NCBI RefSeq assembly: GCF_905171765.1 | Contig: NC_053392.1 | Location: 504,042,556-504,106,555 of the forward strand | From: Bufo bufo | Lineage: Eukaryota; Chordata; Amphibia; Anura; Bufonidae | Length of the DNA: 64,000 nt | Reading direction: 5' to 3' | Shown here: piece after piece, positions 10,911 to 22,597 of the stretch | Layout of the letters: every line of letters begins with the position of its first letter | How positions within the stretch are numbered: the stretch's first letter is position 1 | Program-made: the position numbers and the translations under genes | Notes under the pieces: model-generated | The model's database searches: none | What the model saw: only the letters and a program-made list of their open reading frames with translations | Told to the model about the DNA's origin: nothing

Positions 10911-11501
10911 CTAAAACACATACGGATCCGGTTAACTATTTTTATTTAATCAAACAATGAAACCTCTCCAAAAGACCACCTCGTTGAGAAATCCATTTTC
11001 AGTGCCAGTTTGGATGGTCTCAGTTTTCACTGTACTTGACCTTACAGTACATTCGGAGTGCACGACCCCAAGGGTGCATTCACACGTAGTACTTAAAGGG
11101 GTTGTCCAGCTTCTTCTATTGATAATATGTCAACTGGAAAACACATTTGCATACGCTTGTGTGAGTAGACCCTAAGGGTGCATTCATGAGGTTGTCAAAA
11201 CCCACCGCATATACCGCAGCAGATGTTCACTTTGGATGCCACGGACCCACCCGCGACTTAGCTCCATGTAACGGAGACACCTGACACGGTTTCAAGCGGC
11301 CCCTGTCCGCAAACCACTCCAAGGGACATGTCCTTTCTTGGGGTGGTTGTGGTCAAACTGCTGGCCTGCAAAATACAGAATTGCCTCCTACTGAAAACAA
11401 TGGGAGGCAGATGTGCCGAAATTCAGACAGCAAATTCTGCATCAGAGAGGGTAAAATCTGCCCTGGAAGTCCCCAGCATACATCGACATCCTGCAGACTT
11501 A

Positions 11502-12471
11502 GGCCCCTTTCACACGGGCGTTGTGGATTGGGGCCAGATGCGTTCAGGGAAAATGGTGCGATTGAGACACTAAAACAAGTCCGTTTTCACTGCGATTGCG
11601 TTCCGTGTTTGCATTTTTTCCGCGCGGGTGCAAAACATTTTAATGCGTTTTGCACTCGCGTGAGAAAATAGTCATGTTTGGTACCCAGACCCGGACTTCT
11701 TCACAGAAGTTCGGGTTTGGGTTAGGTGTTGTGTAGATTGTATTATTTTCCCTTATAACATGGTTATAAGGGAAAATAATAGCATTCTGAATACAGAATG
11801 CATAGTAAAGTAGGGCTGGAGGGGTTAAAAAAATAAAATAAAATGTAAACTCTCCTTAATCCACTTGTTCGCGCAGCCGGCATCTTTTCTGTCTTCTTAG
11901 AGGAATAGGACCTTTGATGTCACTGCGCTCATCACATGGTCCGTCACATGATCTTTTACCATGGTGATGGATCATGTGACGGACCATGTGATGAGCGCAG
12001 TGACGTCATCAAAGGTCCTTTCCCTGTGAACAGCAAAGAGGACGACAGAAGAGATGCCGGCTGTGCGAACAAGTGGATGAGGCGAGTTATATTATTTTTT
12101 TCTTAACCCCTCCAGCGCTATTGTACTACGCATTCTGTATTCAGAATGCTATTTTCCTTTATAACCATGTTATAAGTGAAAATAATAATGATCGGGTCCT
12201 CATCCCGATCGTCACCTAGCAACCGTGCGTGTAAATCGCACCGCATCCGCACTTGCATGCGGATGCTTGCGATTTTCACGCAGTCCCATTCACTTCTATG
12301 GGGCCTGCGTTGCGTGAAAAACGCAGAATATAGAACATGCTGCGTTGCGTGAAAATCACCGCCCATGTGCACAGCCCCATAGAAATGAATGGGTCCGGAT
12401 TCAGTGCGGGTGCAATGTGTTCATGTCACGCATTGCACCCGCGCGGAATACTCGCTCGTGTGAAAGAGGCC
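11502..12471. mobile_element. PIF/Harbinger-like MITE, type D (970 bp)
   Basis: Ends GGCCCCTTTCACACGGGCG and CGCTCGTGTGAAAGAGGCC are flanked by TTA (11499-11501, 12472-12474). It contains an inner palindrome around ATCACATGGTCCGTCACATG. Relatives are at 20297-21181, 50163-51113 and 59006-59996. It lies in GINS1 intron 1. Confidence 0.8.
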
Positions 12472-12475
12472 TTAA

Positions 12476-12883
12476 AGGGGTACTCCCATCACAGACAATG
12501 GGGGCATATTGCTAGGATATGCGCTCATTGTCTGATAGGTGCGGGTCCCACCTCTGGGACCTGCACCTACAACGAGAACGAAGCGGGGTTGAGCTGTGGC
12601 TGGAGGACCCCAGCTTTCCCAGGGTCCATCCACCACCAAGCACTGTTCCCATAGAAGTGAATGGGAGCGCACCGCACACGCACGGCCCCTGCTCCCATTC
12701 ATTTCTGTCTATAGACAGCACTCAGCTATTTTCGGCGGCCCTATAGAAATGAACGGAGGACGGCTGCGCATGCGCAGTGCGCCCTCTGTTCATTTCCCCT
12801 CTCCGTTCTCATTGTGGGTGTGGGTCCCAGCGATATGCATATCCTAGCGATAGGCCCCCATTGTCTGTGATAGGAATACCCCT
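12476..12883. mobile_element. T2/Kolobok-type MITE
   Basis: TTAA at 12472-12475 and 12884-12887 flank inverted ends AGGGGTACTCCCATCACAG and CTGTGATAGGAATACCCCT. The left TTAA overlaps the TTA of the Harbinger MITE before it. Confidence 0.8.
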
Positions 12884-12887
12884 TTAA

Positions 12888-13310
12888 AGGGGTTGTACAC
12901 TTTTTTTTACTTTGATGCGCTATCCTCTGGATAGGTCATGAATATCAGATCAGCAGGGTCTGCCTCCCGCCGATCAGCTGTTTGAAGAGAAAGCAGTGCT
13001 CATATGAGAGCCGCTTTCTCTGGATTATCTGCTCGCCGCGGCAATCACAAGTATGGCGTCCCTATTCACTTCTATGGGACGACTCTGTAGTATTCACTTG
13101 AACAGACGGAGCCATCCCATAGAAGTGAATGGGGACACCATAAACACCTGATCAATTGCTGCAGCGAGCAGATAATACAGAGAAGGAGGCACTGCTTTAT
13201 CTTTATACAGCTAATCGGTGGGGGGGTGCCAGGAGTCGGACCCCCGCCAATCGGATATAGATAACCTATCCTGAGGATAGATCGTCAATAGTAAAAAGTG
13301 GACAACCCCT
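12888..13310. mobile_element. T2/Kolobok-type MITE
   Basis: TTAA at 12884-12887 and 13311-13314 flank ends AGGGGTTGTACACTTTTT and AAAAAGTGGACAACCCCT. It shares its left TTAA with the preceding MITE, so the two stand head to tail on one target site. Confidence 0.8.
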
Positions 13311-13878
13311 TTAAAGGGGTCCCTATAGAGTTCAGCATACACTCCCACTGACTTGATAAGAGATTGCTGCACCCAATCTGCACTCATGTTTATGGTGCCC
13401 AGCATTCCAGGGCAGGATAAAGGGAAGGTCCCCAAGATGGGACAGGGCTCCTTCAGTCCCTGGTATACCAGTGTATAAATGGCACATCACAGGATTTTAG
13501 GCTCACTAACATTAACCCATGTAATGTGCCCTCCTGGTAGCTCATCAGAAAGTAGCTCCAGACGAACTACAAGTCTCAGCACAGCATACACCATCTGCTG
13601 TCTGAGGGATTCATAGGGCGGTCCAGGATTAGAAAAACATGGCGGCTTTCTTCTTAAAACAGCACCACCCCTGTCCGCAGGTTGTATGCAGTATTGCAGC
13701 TCTGCCCACTGACTCCACTAGAGCAGAACTGCAGTACCAGACACAACCCATAGTCAGGGGAGGTGCTGTTTTCGGAAGGAAGCAGCCATGGTTTTTCTAA
13801 TCCTGATCAACCTATGCTCTTATAACAGAACAGATAACATCATGACTGCCGCCATCTCTTCTCTCACCCCCGACTCAC

Positions 13879-13953
13879 GTTAAACGCAGGCAACTGTCCG
13901 TCTGAAGCACGCTGCAGCTCCCGGATCAGCTCTATGGCTTTCTCACAGAACAT
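13879..13953 (-). CDS. GINS1: GINS1 (PSF1) exon 1, coding part
   Basis: Reading leftwards from the ATG at 13953-13951, 25 codons give [19 protein letters not shown], then QLPAFN, followed by a GTGAGT donor at 13878. This is the known N-terminus of GINS1/PSF1, with A at position -3 of the start. PSF1 is one of four subunits of the GINS complex, which joins CDC45 and MCM2-7 to form the CMG replicative helicase in the nucleus. Only exons 1 and 2 are in the window; intron 1 (10911-13878) holds one Harbinger MITE and two T2 MITEs. The gene points away from ABHD12 (start at 55296), its expected divergent neighbour. The exon is intact, and both the identity and the start are secure. Confidence 0.95.
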
Positions 13954-14050
13954 ACTCGACCCCTTCCAACTTCCAAGGCAGCAGCTATATTATAACACCC
14001 GCCACACAAATGCCACACACAGCTGCACTGCACGGCCAGGGGCGGAGTCT
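13954..14050 (-). promoter_or_regulatory. GINS1 5'UTR and proximal promoter
   Basis: The sequence directly upstream of the GINS1 ATG holds a GC-box (GGGGCGG, 14039-14045) and no clear TATA box at a fixed distance. The transcription start is inferred to lie within about 100 bp of the ATG. A 28-bp minisatellite begins about 700 bp further upstream. Confidence 0.5.
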
Positions 14051-14668
14051 ATGAGTCGCGGTCAGACATGTTTACTGCTGGCAAACCTCTGAGTAGTGTT
14101 CAAAATGTACAGCTATATAATGCTATAACACTGCCCTGTTTTATCACGTTGAATGCTATACTCTGTCACGACTGTTAGTCCACTTTATGAATACCCTATT
14201 ATTTTAAGACCCGTCCGAGACTTTGCCCTTATCAAACATGGCTGCCCGGAGTTCCCTCAAGAGCCTGAAGTAGGACCAAAATTGTCAGAGAACGCTGGTG
14301 AAATTGGCGCCAAGAATCATCTGACCAATGAGGGAGGGTTTTCGCCCACGGGTAAGGACTACGGTAGCCGAGGAGGACCATTTTTATTAGGAGCTAATGA
14401 TCGCCCTGGCAGAATTCATGCGTAGCTGGTGGCCGCGGGGTCGCAGGTGAGTCCATGTCACCTGTTGTGTGAAGAACCGCAGTGACGTCATGTAGGGGCT
14501 ATGATGAGGGGCTGGGCACTGTGCAGATGCCATTGGAGCTGCCGTCATTTCTAATGCTGTCATGGCCTCACAGTATCTGCTGTGAACATCCCAAAAATAA
14601 TCTTATATTCAGCAAATTCTGTAGTTGGTTATATCAGAGAATATTTATTTAGCAAAACTGTGTCAGGT

Positions 14669-15412
14669 GCTGCTATGGGGAAAACGCGAGGTTGGCGCTG
14701 CTATGGGGGAAACGCGAGGTTGGCGCTGCTATGGGGGAAACGCGAGGTTGGTGCTGCTATGGGGGAAATGCGTGGTTGGCGCTGCTATGGGGGAAACGCG
14801 TGGTTGGCGCTGCTATGGGGAAACGCGTGGTTGGCGCTGCTATGGGGAAACGCGTGGTTGGCGCTGCTATGGGGGAAACGCGTGGTTGGCGCTACTATGG
14901 GGGAAACGCGTGGTTGGCGCTACTATGGGGGAAACGCGTGGTTGGCGCTGCTATGGGGGAAACGCGTGGTTGGCGCTGCTATGGGGAAACGCGTGGTTGG
15001 CGCTGCTATGGGGGAAATGCGTGGTTGGCGCTGCTATGGGGGAAACGCGTGGTTGGCGCTGCTATAGGGGAAACGCGTGGTTGGCGCTGCTATGGGGGAA
15101 ACGCGTGGTTGGCGCTGCTATGGGGGAAACGCGTGGTTGGCGCTGCTATGGGGGAAACGCGTGGTTGGCGCTGCTATGGGGGAAACGCGTGGTTGGCGCT
15201 GCTATGGGGGAAACGCGTGGTTGGCGCTGTTATGGGGGAAACGCGTGGTTGGCGCTGTTATGGGGGAAACGCGTGGTTGGCGCTGTTATGGGGGAAACGC
15301 GTGGTTGGCGCTGTTATGGGGGAAACGCGTGGTTGGCGCTGTTATGGGGGAAACGCGTGGTTGGCGCTGTTATGGGGGAAACGTGTGGTTGGCGCTGTTA
15401 TGAGGGAACTGC
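14669..15412. repeat. 28-bp minisatellite, 27 units
   Basis: The unit is GCTATGGGGGAAACGCGTGG followed by TTGGCGCT; I counted 27 units with little divergence. Most units contain ACGCGT and GTTGGCGC. Units gain a T (GCTGTTATG) toward the right end, marking one expanded subtype. The array lies about 0.7-1.5 kb upstream of GINS1. The open frames across it are repeat artefacts. Confidence 0.95.
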
Positions 15413-15479
15413 GTGGCAGGTGCTGTTACTAGGATCTGGCACTTACCATTGGTCCATCTCGCACATTGTTGGCATATCT

Positions 15480-15810
15480 CTAGGTGCTGGTCCTACCTCT
15501 GGCGTCCACTCCTAACTCCCAAACGGCCCCCTAAAGTGAATGGAGAGCGCCCTATGCCCACACGGACCCCTCCATTTACCACTCTGGGAGCTCCGAACAT
15601 TGCCGAGCACCGGCTTTTTCCGCCAGTCAGTGGGATTGAGCGCTCGCTTGGCTATTTTTTGGAATTCTTATAGAAGTGAATGGAGAGCATGCGCGGTCTC
15701 ATTCACTTTGGGAGCGCCTGTTCTGGAGATTGGAGTGGGTCTCAGAGGTGGGACCTACTCCTACCTTATGTTGGGGGCATATCCTACGTGTATGAGATGA
15801 CACAACCCCT
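15480..15810. mobile_element. T2/Kolobok-type MITE, right part
   Basis: The right end ACACAACCCCT abuts TTAA (15811-15814). Internal arms repeat AGTGAATGGAGAGC in one orientation. The left TTAA is not found, so the left border is approximate. Confidence 0.5.
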
Positions 15811-15844
15811 TTAATATTTTGATCATGTTGCCCCCCTCCCTTCT

Positions 15845-16618
15845 TCTGTCACATGGATTATCACTAAAGTGAAACTACCGCTATATAGAACATAACGTCT
15901 CCTTCCCTGATGTAACTTTCATTCGGCGTTTCTTGTTTTCTGTCTTGCGAAAATCATCTTTGTATGATATGCAAATTAGGCAGAAGGTGCCCAGAGGGGC
16001 GTTTTTTTTCTTTCAACGATGCCCAGGAACGCCCCCCGTCCAGTGCCCGGGCCCGCCCTCCAGCAGAGCCCAAGCACACCTCTCCTGGGCTGAGACTCCA
16101 CTCCCCCATCAGCGCCGTTTCCGCCTCCCCTCCGCTACATCACTGACGCACAATAATTTGCCTTCAGCTTTGCCGAGAAATATCGCACAGTACCGAAGAC
16201 TGCCTGCGCGCTTTATACCCTGCTGAGGGCATCAGCCGCGAATGTGTCACTGGGCATGCGCAAGATTTCTCAGAGGAGCTGAAGACCAGTGTAGGCGGCG
16301 TTACCTTGTGTCAGTGACGTAGCGTGGGTGGTGTTAACGGCGCTGATGGGGGAGTGGAGTCTCAGCCCAGGAGAGGTGTGCTTGGGCTCTGCTGGAGGGC
16401 GGGCCTGGGCACTGGAGGGGGGCGTTCCTGGGCACCGTTGAAAGAAAATAACGCCCCTCTGGGCACCTTACTGCCTAATTTGCATATCATACAAAGTTGA
16501 TTTTCGCAAGATAGAAAACAAGAAACGCCGAATGAAAGATACATCAGGGAAGGAGGTGTTCTGTTCTACATGGCGGTAGTTTCACTTTATTTGTGATAAT
16601 CCATGTGACAGATTTCCT
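15845..16618. mobile_element. Large palindromic T2-type MITE
   Basis: The right end TCTGTCAC.. complement (GTGACAGATTTCC) abuts TTAA (16619-16622). Long inverted arms pair 15845-16105 with 16345-16610 (for example TGATATGCAAATTAGGCAG against CTGCCTAATTTGCATATCA). The outermost bases on the left are diverged. Confidence 0.75.
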
Positions 16619-16622
16619 TTAA

Positions 16623-17050
16623 GTCTTGCTTGATAATTGTATGTTTAAAGTACCTGAGTTTTTTTTTTTTTTTTTTTTTATAAGTTTTTATAATGGCTGT
16701 GCTTCTTTGTACAATTATAACTGTGAAGGAATGTGTCTTTTTTGGGCTTCCCTAATTTCTTTTTCAGTAATATTATTCCCTGTTTCGTTAGCACAGCTAG
16801 ATGCATTTCACTCAGAAGCAGGGTAGTTCCTTCTATGAAATCTGCCATCACTGTACTGAAGTGGCGTCTTTCCTCTTACTTCCTACTAGGTTTATTTTCG
16901 GGGCTCACAGAACACATAAGGAGGGGGAGATTACACTTACAGACACACAGGAGGCTCATGTGATGTTCAGAAGCAGTGTGGCAGCATTTATCAGGATCTC
17001 AGCTAGCTCTGACACGCACCACTTCCTCTTTGCCATCTTCTGAGTCCCTA
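16623..17050. other. No gene seen
   Basis: Contains a poly-T tract near 16661-16679. No exon or transposon end was recognised. Confidence 0.4.
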
Positions 17051-17053
17051 TTA

Positions 17054-17316
17054 GGCCTCATGCACACGACCGTTGTGTGTTTTGCGGTCTGCAATTTGCG
17101 GAACGGCGCGGACGGCCATTAATATAACTGCCTATTCTTGTCCGCAAAACGGACAAGAATAGGACAGGTTTTATTTTTTTCGCAGACCACGTAACGGAGC
17201 AACTCTGTGTGCTGTCCGCATCTTTTGCGGCCCCATTGAAGTGAATGGGTCCACAACCAAGCCCCAAATACTGCGGCTGGGATGCGGACCAAAACAACGG
17301 TCGTGTGCATGAGGCC
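17054..17316. mobile_element. PIF/Harbinger-like MITE, type B
   Basis: Ends GGCCTCATGCACACGACCG and CGGTCGTGTGCATGAGGCC are flanked by TTA (17051-17053, 17317-17319). The right TTA also serves the next element. Confidence 0.85.
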
Positions 17317-17319
17317 TTA

Positions 17320-19852
17320 GGCTACTTTCACACTTGCGGCAGAGTGATCCGTCGCCGGAACTGCCTGCCGGATCTTTCCGGTGTCATCCGGCAAAACGGA
17401 TCCAGCATTTCGGTCTGCGCATCCGGTATTCCGGTATTTTGAATGCCGGATCCGGCACTAATACATTCCTATGGAAAAAAAAGACGGATCCGGCTATCAG
17501 GCAAGTGTTCAGTTTTTTTGGCTGGAGATAAAACCATAGCATGCTGCAGTTTGCTCTTTTGCCTGATTAGGCCTCCTGCACACGACCGTTGTGTGCACCC
17601 GTGGCCGTTGTGCCGTTTTCCGCTTTTTTTCGCGGACCCATTGACTTTCAATGGGTCCGTGGAAAAATCGGAAAATGCACCGTTTTGCAGCCGCATCCGT
17701 GATCCGTGTTTACTGGCCGTGAAAAAAATATGACCTGTCCTATTTTTTTCACGGCCAACGGTTAACAGACCCATTCAAGTCAATGGGTCCGTGAAAGAAC
17801 ACGGATGCACACAAGATTGGCATCCGTGTCCGTGATCCGTGGCCGTAGGTTAGTTTTTATACAGACGGATCCGAAGATCCGTCTGCATAAAAGCTTTTTC
17901 AAAGCTGAGTTTTCACTTCGTGAAAACTCAGAACCGACAGTATATTCTAACACAGAAGCGTTCCCATGGTGATGGGGACGCTTCTAGTTAGAATACACTA
18001 CAAACTTTGTACAAGACTGCCCCCTGCTGCCTGGCAGCACCCGATCTCTTACAGGGGGCCGTGATCAGCACAATTAACCCCTTCAGGTGCCGCACCTGAA
18101 GGGGTTAATTGTGCTGATCACGGCCCCCTATAAGAGATCAGGGCTGCCAGGCAGCAGGGGGCAGACCCTCCCCCCCCTCCCCAGTTTAAATATCATTGGT
18201 GGCCAGTGCGGCCCCACCCCCCCTCCCTCTATTGTAATTATTCGTTGGTGGCACAGTGTGCGCCCCCCCCCCCTTCCTCTATTGTAATAATTCGTTGGTG
18301 GCACAGTGTGCGCCCCCCATCGGCCCCCCCTCCCTCTATAGCATTAACAACATTGGTGGCCAGTGTGCGGCCTCCCATCTCCCCCCCCCCCCCCCATCAT
18401 TGGTGGCAGCGGAGTTCCGATCGGAGTCCCAGTTTAATCGCTGGGGCTCCGATCGGTAACCATGGCAACCAGGACGCTGGTTGCCATGGTTACTTAGCAA
18501 TAGTACAATAGTAGAAGATTCATACTTACCGGCTGCTGCGATGTTCGTGTCCGGCCGGGAGCTCCACCTACTGGTAAGTGTCATTGCTAAATGAACTGTC
18601 ACTTACCAGTAGGGGGAGCTCCCGGCCGGAAGCAGACATCGCAGCTCCCAGGTAAGTATGAATCTTTTACTATTGTACTATTGCTAGTAATGATCGGGGG
18701 GGGGGGGGGGGGAAGGGTAGATGGGAGGCCGCACACTGGCCACCAATGTTGTTAATGCTATAGAGGGAGGGGGGCCAATGGGGGGCGCACACTGTGCCAC
18801 CAACGATTACAATAGAGGGAGGAAGGGGGGGGGCGCACACTGTGCCACCAACGAATTATTACAATAGAGGGAGGAAGGGGGGGGGGGCGCACACTGTGCC
18901 ACCAACGATTTATTACAATAGAGGGAGGAAGGGGGGGGGGGGGGGGGGGGGCGCACACTGTGCCACCAAGGAATTATTACAATAGAGGGAGGAAGGGGGG
19001 GCCGCACTGGCCACCAATGATATTCAAACTGGGGAGGGGGGAGGGGGGGGGTCTGCCCCCTGCTGCCTGGCAGCCCTGATCTCTTACAGGGGGATATGAT
19101 AGCACAATTAAACCCTTCAGGTGCGGCACCTGAAGGGTTAATTGTGCTGATCACAGCCCCCTGTAAGAGATCGGATGCTGCTAGGCAGCAGGGGGCAGTC
19201 ATGTACACAGTTTGTAGTATATTCTAACTAGAAGCGTCCCCATCACCATGGGAACGCCTCTGTGTTAGAATATACTGTCGGAAATGAGGTTTCACGATCT
19301 AACTCATATCCGACAGTATATTCTAACATAGAGGCGTTCCCATGGTGATGGGGACGCTTCAAGTTAAAATATACCATCGGATTGGAGAAAACTCCGATCC
19401 AATGGTATAAAAGGGACTCCAGACTTTACATTGAAAGTCAATGGGGACGGATCCGTTTGAAATGGCACCATATTGTGTCAACGTCAAACGGATCCGTCCC
19501 CATTGACTTGCATTGTAATTCAGGACGGATCCGTTTGGCTCCGCACGGCCAGGCGGACACCAAAACGACTTTTTTTTCATGTCCGTGGATCCTCCAAAAA
19601 TCAAGGAAGACCCACGGACGAAAAAACGGTCACGGATCACGGAAAAACGGGACCCGTTTTTGCGGACCGCAAAAAATACGTTCGTGTGCAGGAGGCCTTA
19701 GTCAAAATGACTGAACTGAAGACATCCTGATGCATCCTGAACGGATTGCTCTCCATTCAGAATGCATGGGGATATACCTGATCAGTTCTTTTCCGGCATT
19801 GAGCTCTTTTGGCAGAACTCAGTGCTAGAAAAACGCTAGTGTGAAAGTACCC
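17320..19852. mobile_element. PIF/Harbinger-like MITE, type A, with insertion
   Basis: Ends GGCTACTTTCACACTTGCG and CGCTAGTGTGAAAGTACCC have TTA on both sides (17317-17319, 19853-19855). Its body is 17320-17566 plus 19701-19852; the middle is a nested type B element. The join TGCCTGAT/GTCAAAATGACTG matches the uninterrupted text at 2581-2600. Confidence 0.8.
17570..19697. mobile_element. PIF/Harbinger-like element with giant internal palindrome
   Basis: Ends GGCCTCCTGCACACGACCG and CGTGTGCAGGAGGCC are flanked by TTA (17567-17569, 19698-19700). Inside, roughly 17930-18590 is inverted at 18600-19350. Each arm carries poly-C or poly-G tracts with CACAGTGTGCGCC-type repeats, and near the arm ends a small palindrome around GGTGCGGCACC. 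No transposase is seen. Confidence 0.75.
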
Positions 19853-19855
19853 TTA

Positions 19856-20293
19856 GGCCTCATGCACACGACCGTTGTGTGCATCCGCGGCCGTTGTTCC
19901 ATTTTCCACTTTTTTTCGCGGACCCATTGACTTTCAATGGGTCCGTGGAAAAATCGGAAAATGCACCGTTTGGCTTCCGCGTCCGTGATCCGTTTTTCCA
20001 GTCCGTGAAAAAAAATAAGACCTGTACTATTTTTTTCACGGACCCATTCAAGTCAATGGGTCCGTGAAAAATCGCGGATGCACACAAGATAGTCATCCGC
20101 GTCCGTGATCCGTGTCCATTTTTCCTATCATTTTCAATGCAAACTTGACTTATTTTTTTTTTTTCACTTTTCATGTCCGTGGATCCTCCAAAAATCAAGG
20201 AAGACCCACGGAAGAAAAAACGGACACGGATCACGGAACTACGGAACCCGTTTTTGCGGACTGCAAAAAAAAAACGGTCGTGTGCATGAGGCC
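19856..20293. mobile_element. PIF/Harbinger-like MITE, type B
   Basis: Ends GGCCTCATGCACACGACCG and CGGTCGTGTGCATGAGGCC are flanked by TTA (19853-19855, 20294-20296), both of which are shared with its neighbours. Confidence 0.85.
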
Positions 20294-20296
20294 TTA

Positions 20297-21181
20297 GGCT
20301 GGGTTCACACGGGCGTTGCGGGAACATGCGTGATTTTTCCCTGCGAGTGCAAAGCGTTTTAATGCGTTTTCCACGTGCGTGAGAAAAATCGGCATGTTTG
20401 GTACCCAGACCCGAACCTGGACTTCTTCACAGAAGTTCGGGCTTGGGATCGGTGTTCTGTAGATTTTATTATTTTCCCTTAAAACATGGTTATAAGGGAA
20501 AATAATAGCATTCTTCATACAGAATGCTTAGTAAAATAAGGATGGAGTGGTTAATCCATTTGTTCGCGCAGCCCCGCTTCTCTTCTTTCTTCTTATTTGA
20601 GGAAAAGGACCTGTGGTGACATCACTGCGCTCATCACATGATCCATCACCATGGTGATGGATCATGTGATGAGCGCAGTGAGGTCACCACAGGTCCTTTT
20701 CCTCCTGGACAGGAAAGAAGAAGACAGAAGAGATGCTGGCTGCGCGAACAAGTGGATGAGGTGAGTTAAATTATTATTGTTATTTTTTTAACCCCTCCAG
20801 CCCTATTTTACTATGCATTCTGTATTATTAAGAATGCTATTATAAGAATGCTATTATTTTCCCTTATAACCATGTTATAAGGGAAAATAATGATCGGGTC
20901 CCCATCCCAATCATCTCCTAGCAACCGTGCGTGAAAATCGCACCGCATCCGCACTTGCGATTTTCAAGCAGCCCCATTCACTTCTATGGGGCCTGCGTTG
21001 CGTGGAAAACGCACAATATAGAGCATGCTGCGATTTTCATGCAACGCACAAGTGATGCTTGAAAATCACCGCTCATGTGCACAGCCCCATTGAAATGAAT
21101 GGGTAGGGATTCAGTGCGGGTGCAATGCGTTCACGTTACGCATTGCATCCGTGCGGAAATCTCGCTCGTGTGAAAGAGGCC
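20297..21181. mobile_element. PIF/Harbinger-like MITE, type D
   Basis: Ends GGCTGGGTTCACACGGGCG and CGCTCGTGTGAAAGAGGCC are flanked by TTA (20294-20296, 21182-21184). The interior matches 11502-12471, including the ATCACATGATCCATCACC palindrome. Confidence 0.85.
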
Positions 21182-21184
21182 TTA

Positions 21185-21521
21185 CTAGGGAGAGATTTTT
21201 CCTGACAACAAGCAGTGGACTCCAACTTAGATGGAAGTGAGACCCCTAGTGGTCATGACTGGAAGTGAGACCCCTAGTGGTCATGATTTTACAGCTGTTT
21301 TTCAGGTGGATGCAGGCAGATGTTTTACCTCTTGTTACCACAACACCTGTGTCAGTCCCACAATGACTTGTATGCAGCGATGGCTTTTATGAGTGGCAGT
21401 TGTTTATCCCTAGTATAAAGCATTTGCATGGTTAGATGTGCATTTCTTTGCAGTATATTTTTTAGAAGGTAGATGGCGATAGAGTCATACTGTTAACAGG
21501 TCATCATGCTGTATTGCATAT
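21185..21521. other. No gene seen; short tandem duplication
   Basis: A short segment with GAGACCCCTAGTGGTCATGA is present twice in tandem (about 21238-21288). Nothing else was recognised. Confidence 0.5.
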
Positions 21522-21524
21522 TTA

Positions 21525-21832
21525 GGCCTCCTGCACAAGAACGTGTGCGGCCCGCAAATTGAGTGCCGCAATGCACGAACACCGACCGTGGGGCAGCCGC
21601 ATCCGACGGTCCGCACGGCAAAAAAGTAGTGCATGCGCTACTTTTTGCGGTGCAGAGGCACGGCCAGAAACACCATGGAAGCACTCCGTAGTGCTTCCGT
21701 GGGGTTCCGATCCGTGCCTCCGTTCCGCATCCATGATTTGGAATGCACACGGCCGGTGCCAGTGTATTGCGGACCCGCTGTATGCGGGCCGCAATACGGC
21801 CATGGGGGGCACACGGTCGTGTGCATGTAGCC
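21525..21832. mobile_element. PIF/Harbinger-like MITE, type B
   Basis: Ends GGCCTCCTGCACAAGAACG and GGTCGTGTGCATGTAGCC are flanked by TTA (21522-21524, 21833-21835). Confidence 0.8.
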
Positions 21833-22016
21833 TTAGGGCGAGAGCTGCATTTACCTGCATTAACCTTCTAGTGTGATCGTTCATCCTCATACCGATTTAT
21901 GTTTATACTGATGATCTGTTATTTATCGGGCTCGCCAGAAAGCACAATAATGCGGTGAACGAGCACTTGCACATTCATTGGGTGATCACAGGCGACTCTA
22001 CACAGGGCGGCTTTCA

Positions 22017-22414
22017 GGCCTCTTCACATTTTTTTGTGCCCGTTTGGCGTCTGTGTTTCATCCATGAAGATGTCTGTGAAGGATCCATGTTTGGCCTGTG
22101 TGTCCGTTTTTGTCCTCCGTTTGTCATCCATATTCCACGGGCACTGCTCAGCGGAAAACTAATTTCCAGAGCGTCTCCTACCAGTGGTCCATGAAAAGTG
22201 GACCAAACGCGAATGCCATCTGTGTGGTGTCAGTGGTTTTTCACAGACCCATAGACTTCAGAGGACGTGTCTGGTCCGCATCATGGACCAAACTATGCAT
22301 GTCTCCATGATATTCCTTCCCTGACCCATGGGAAGCGTGAACAAACATTAAAATCAACGGGTGCTGTCTGCAGAAAATGCGGGTAGCCCATGTCTGTGGA
22401 AATGTGAACGAGGC
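22017..22414. mobile_element. PIF/Harbinger-like MITE, diverged
   Basis: Inverted ends GGCCTCTTCACATTTTT and GGAAATGTGAACGAGGCC are visible, but the flanking 3-bp duplication is not clean. It resembles 57981-58280. Confidence 0.6.
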
Positions 22415-22597
22415 CTCAGGAACAAGCATTTCTACAAACGCTCACCCCCGATACGATAATTGACCCAGTGATCGGTCCATGTAAAGTGACCTTGATTCCA
22501 CATCTTTGTGCATTACCTCCTCATTTCAAGCATGGTGTCCCCCATGGTGCTGCTCTTCTGGTTTCGTGTGTCATGTTTGCAGGGAAAGTCAGCTTTA

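Noticed and set aside
14582..15515. Frames of 108-296 codons rich in Trp-Arg-Cys-Tyr
   Set aside because: They cover the 28-bp minisatellite upstream of GINS1 and have no unique coding sequence.
18206..19208. Proline-rich frames
   Set aside because: Products of the poly-C/poly-G cassettes of the Harbinger-type palindrome.
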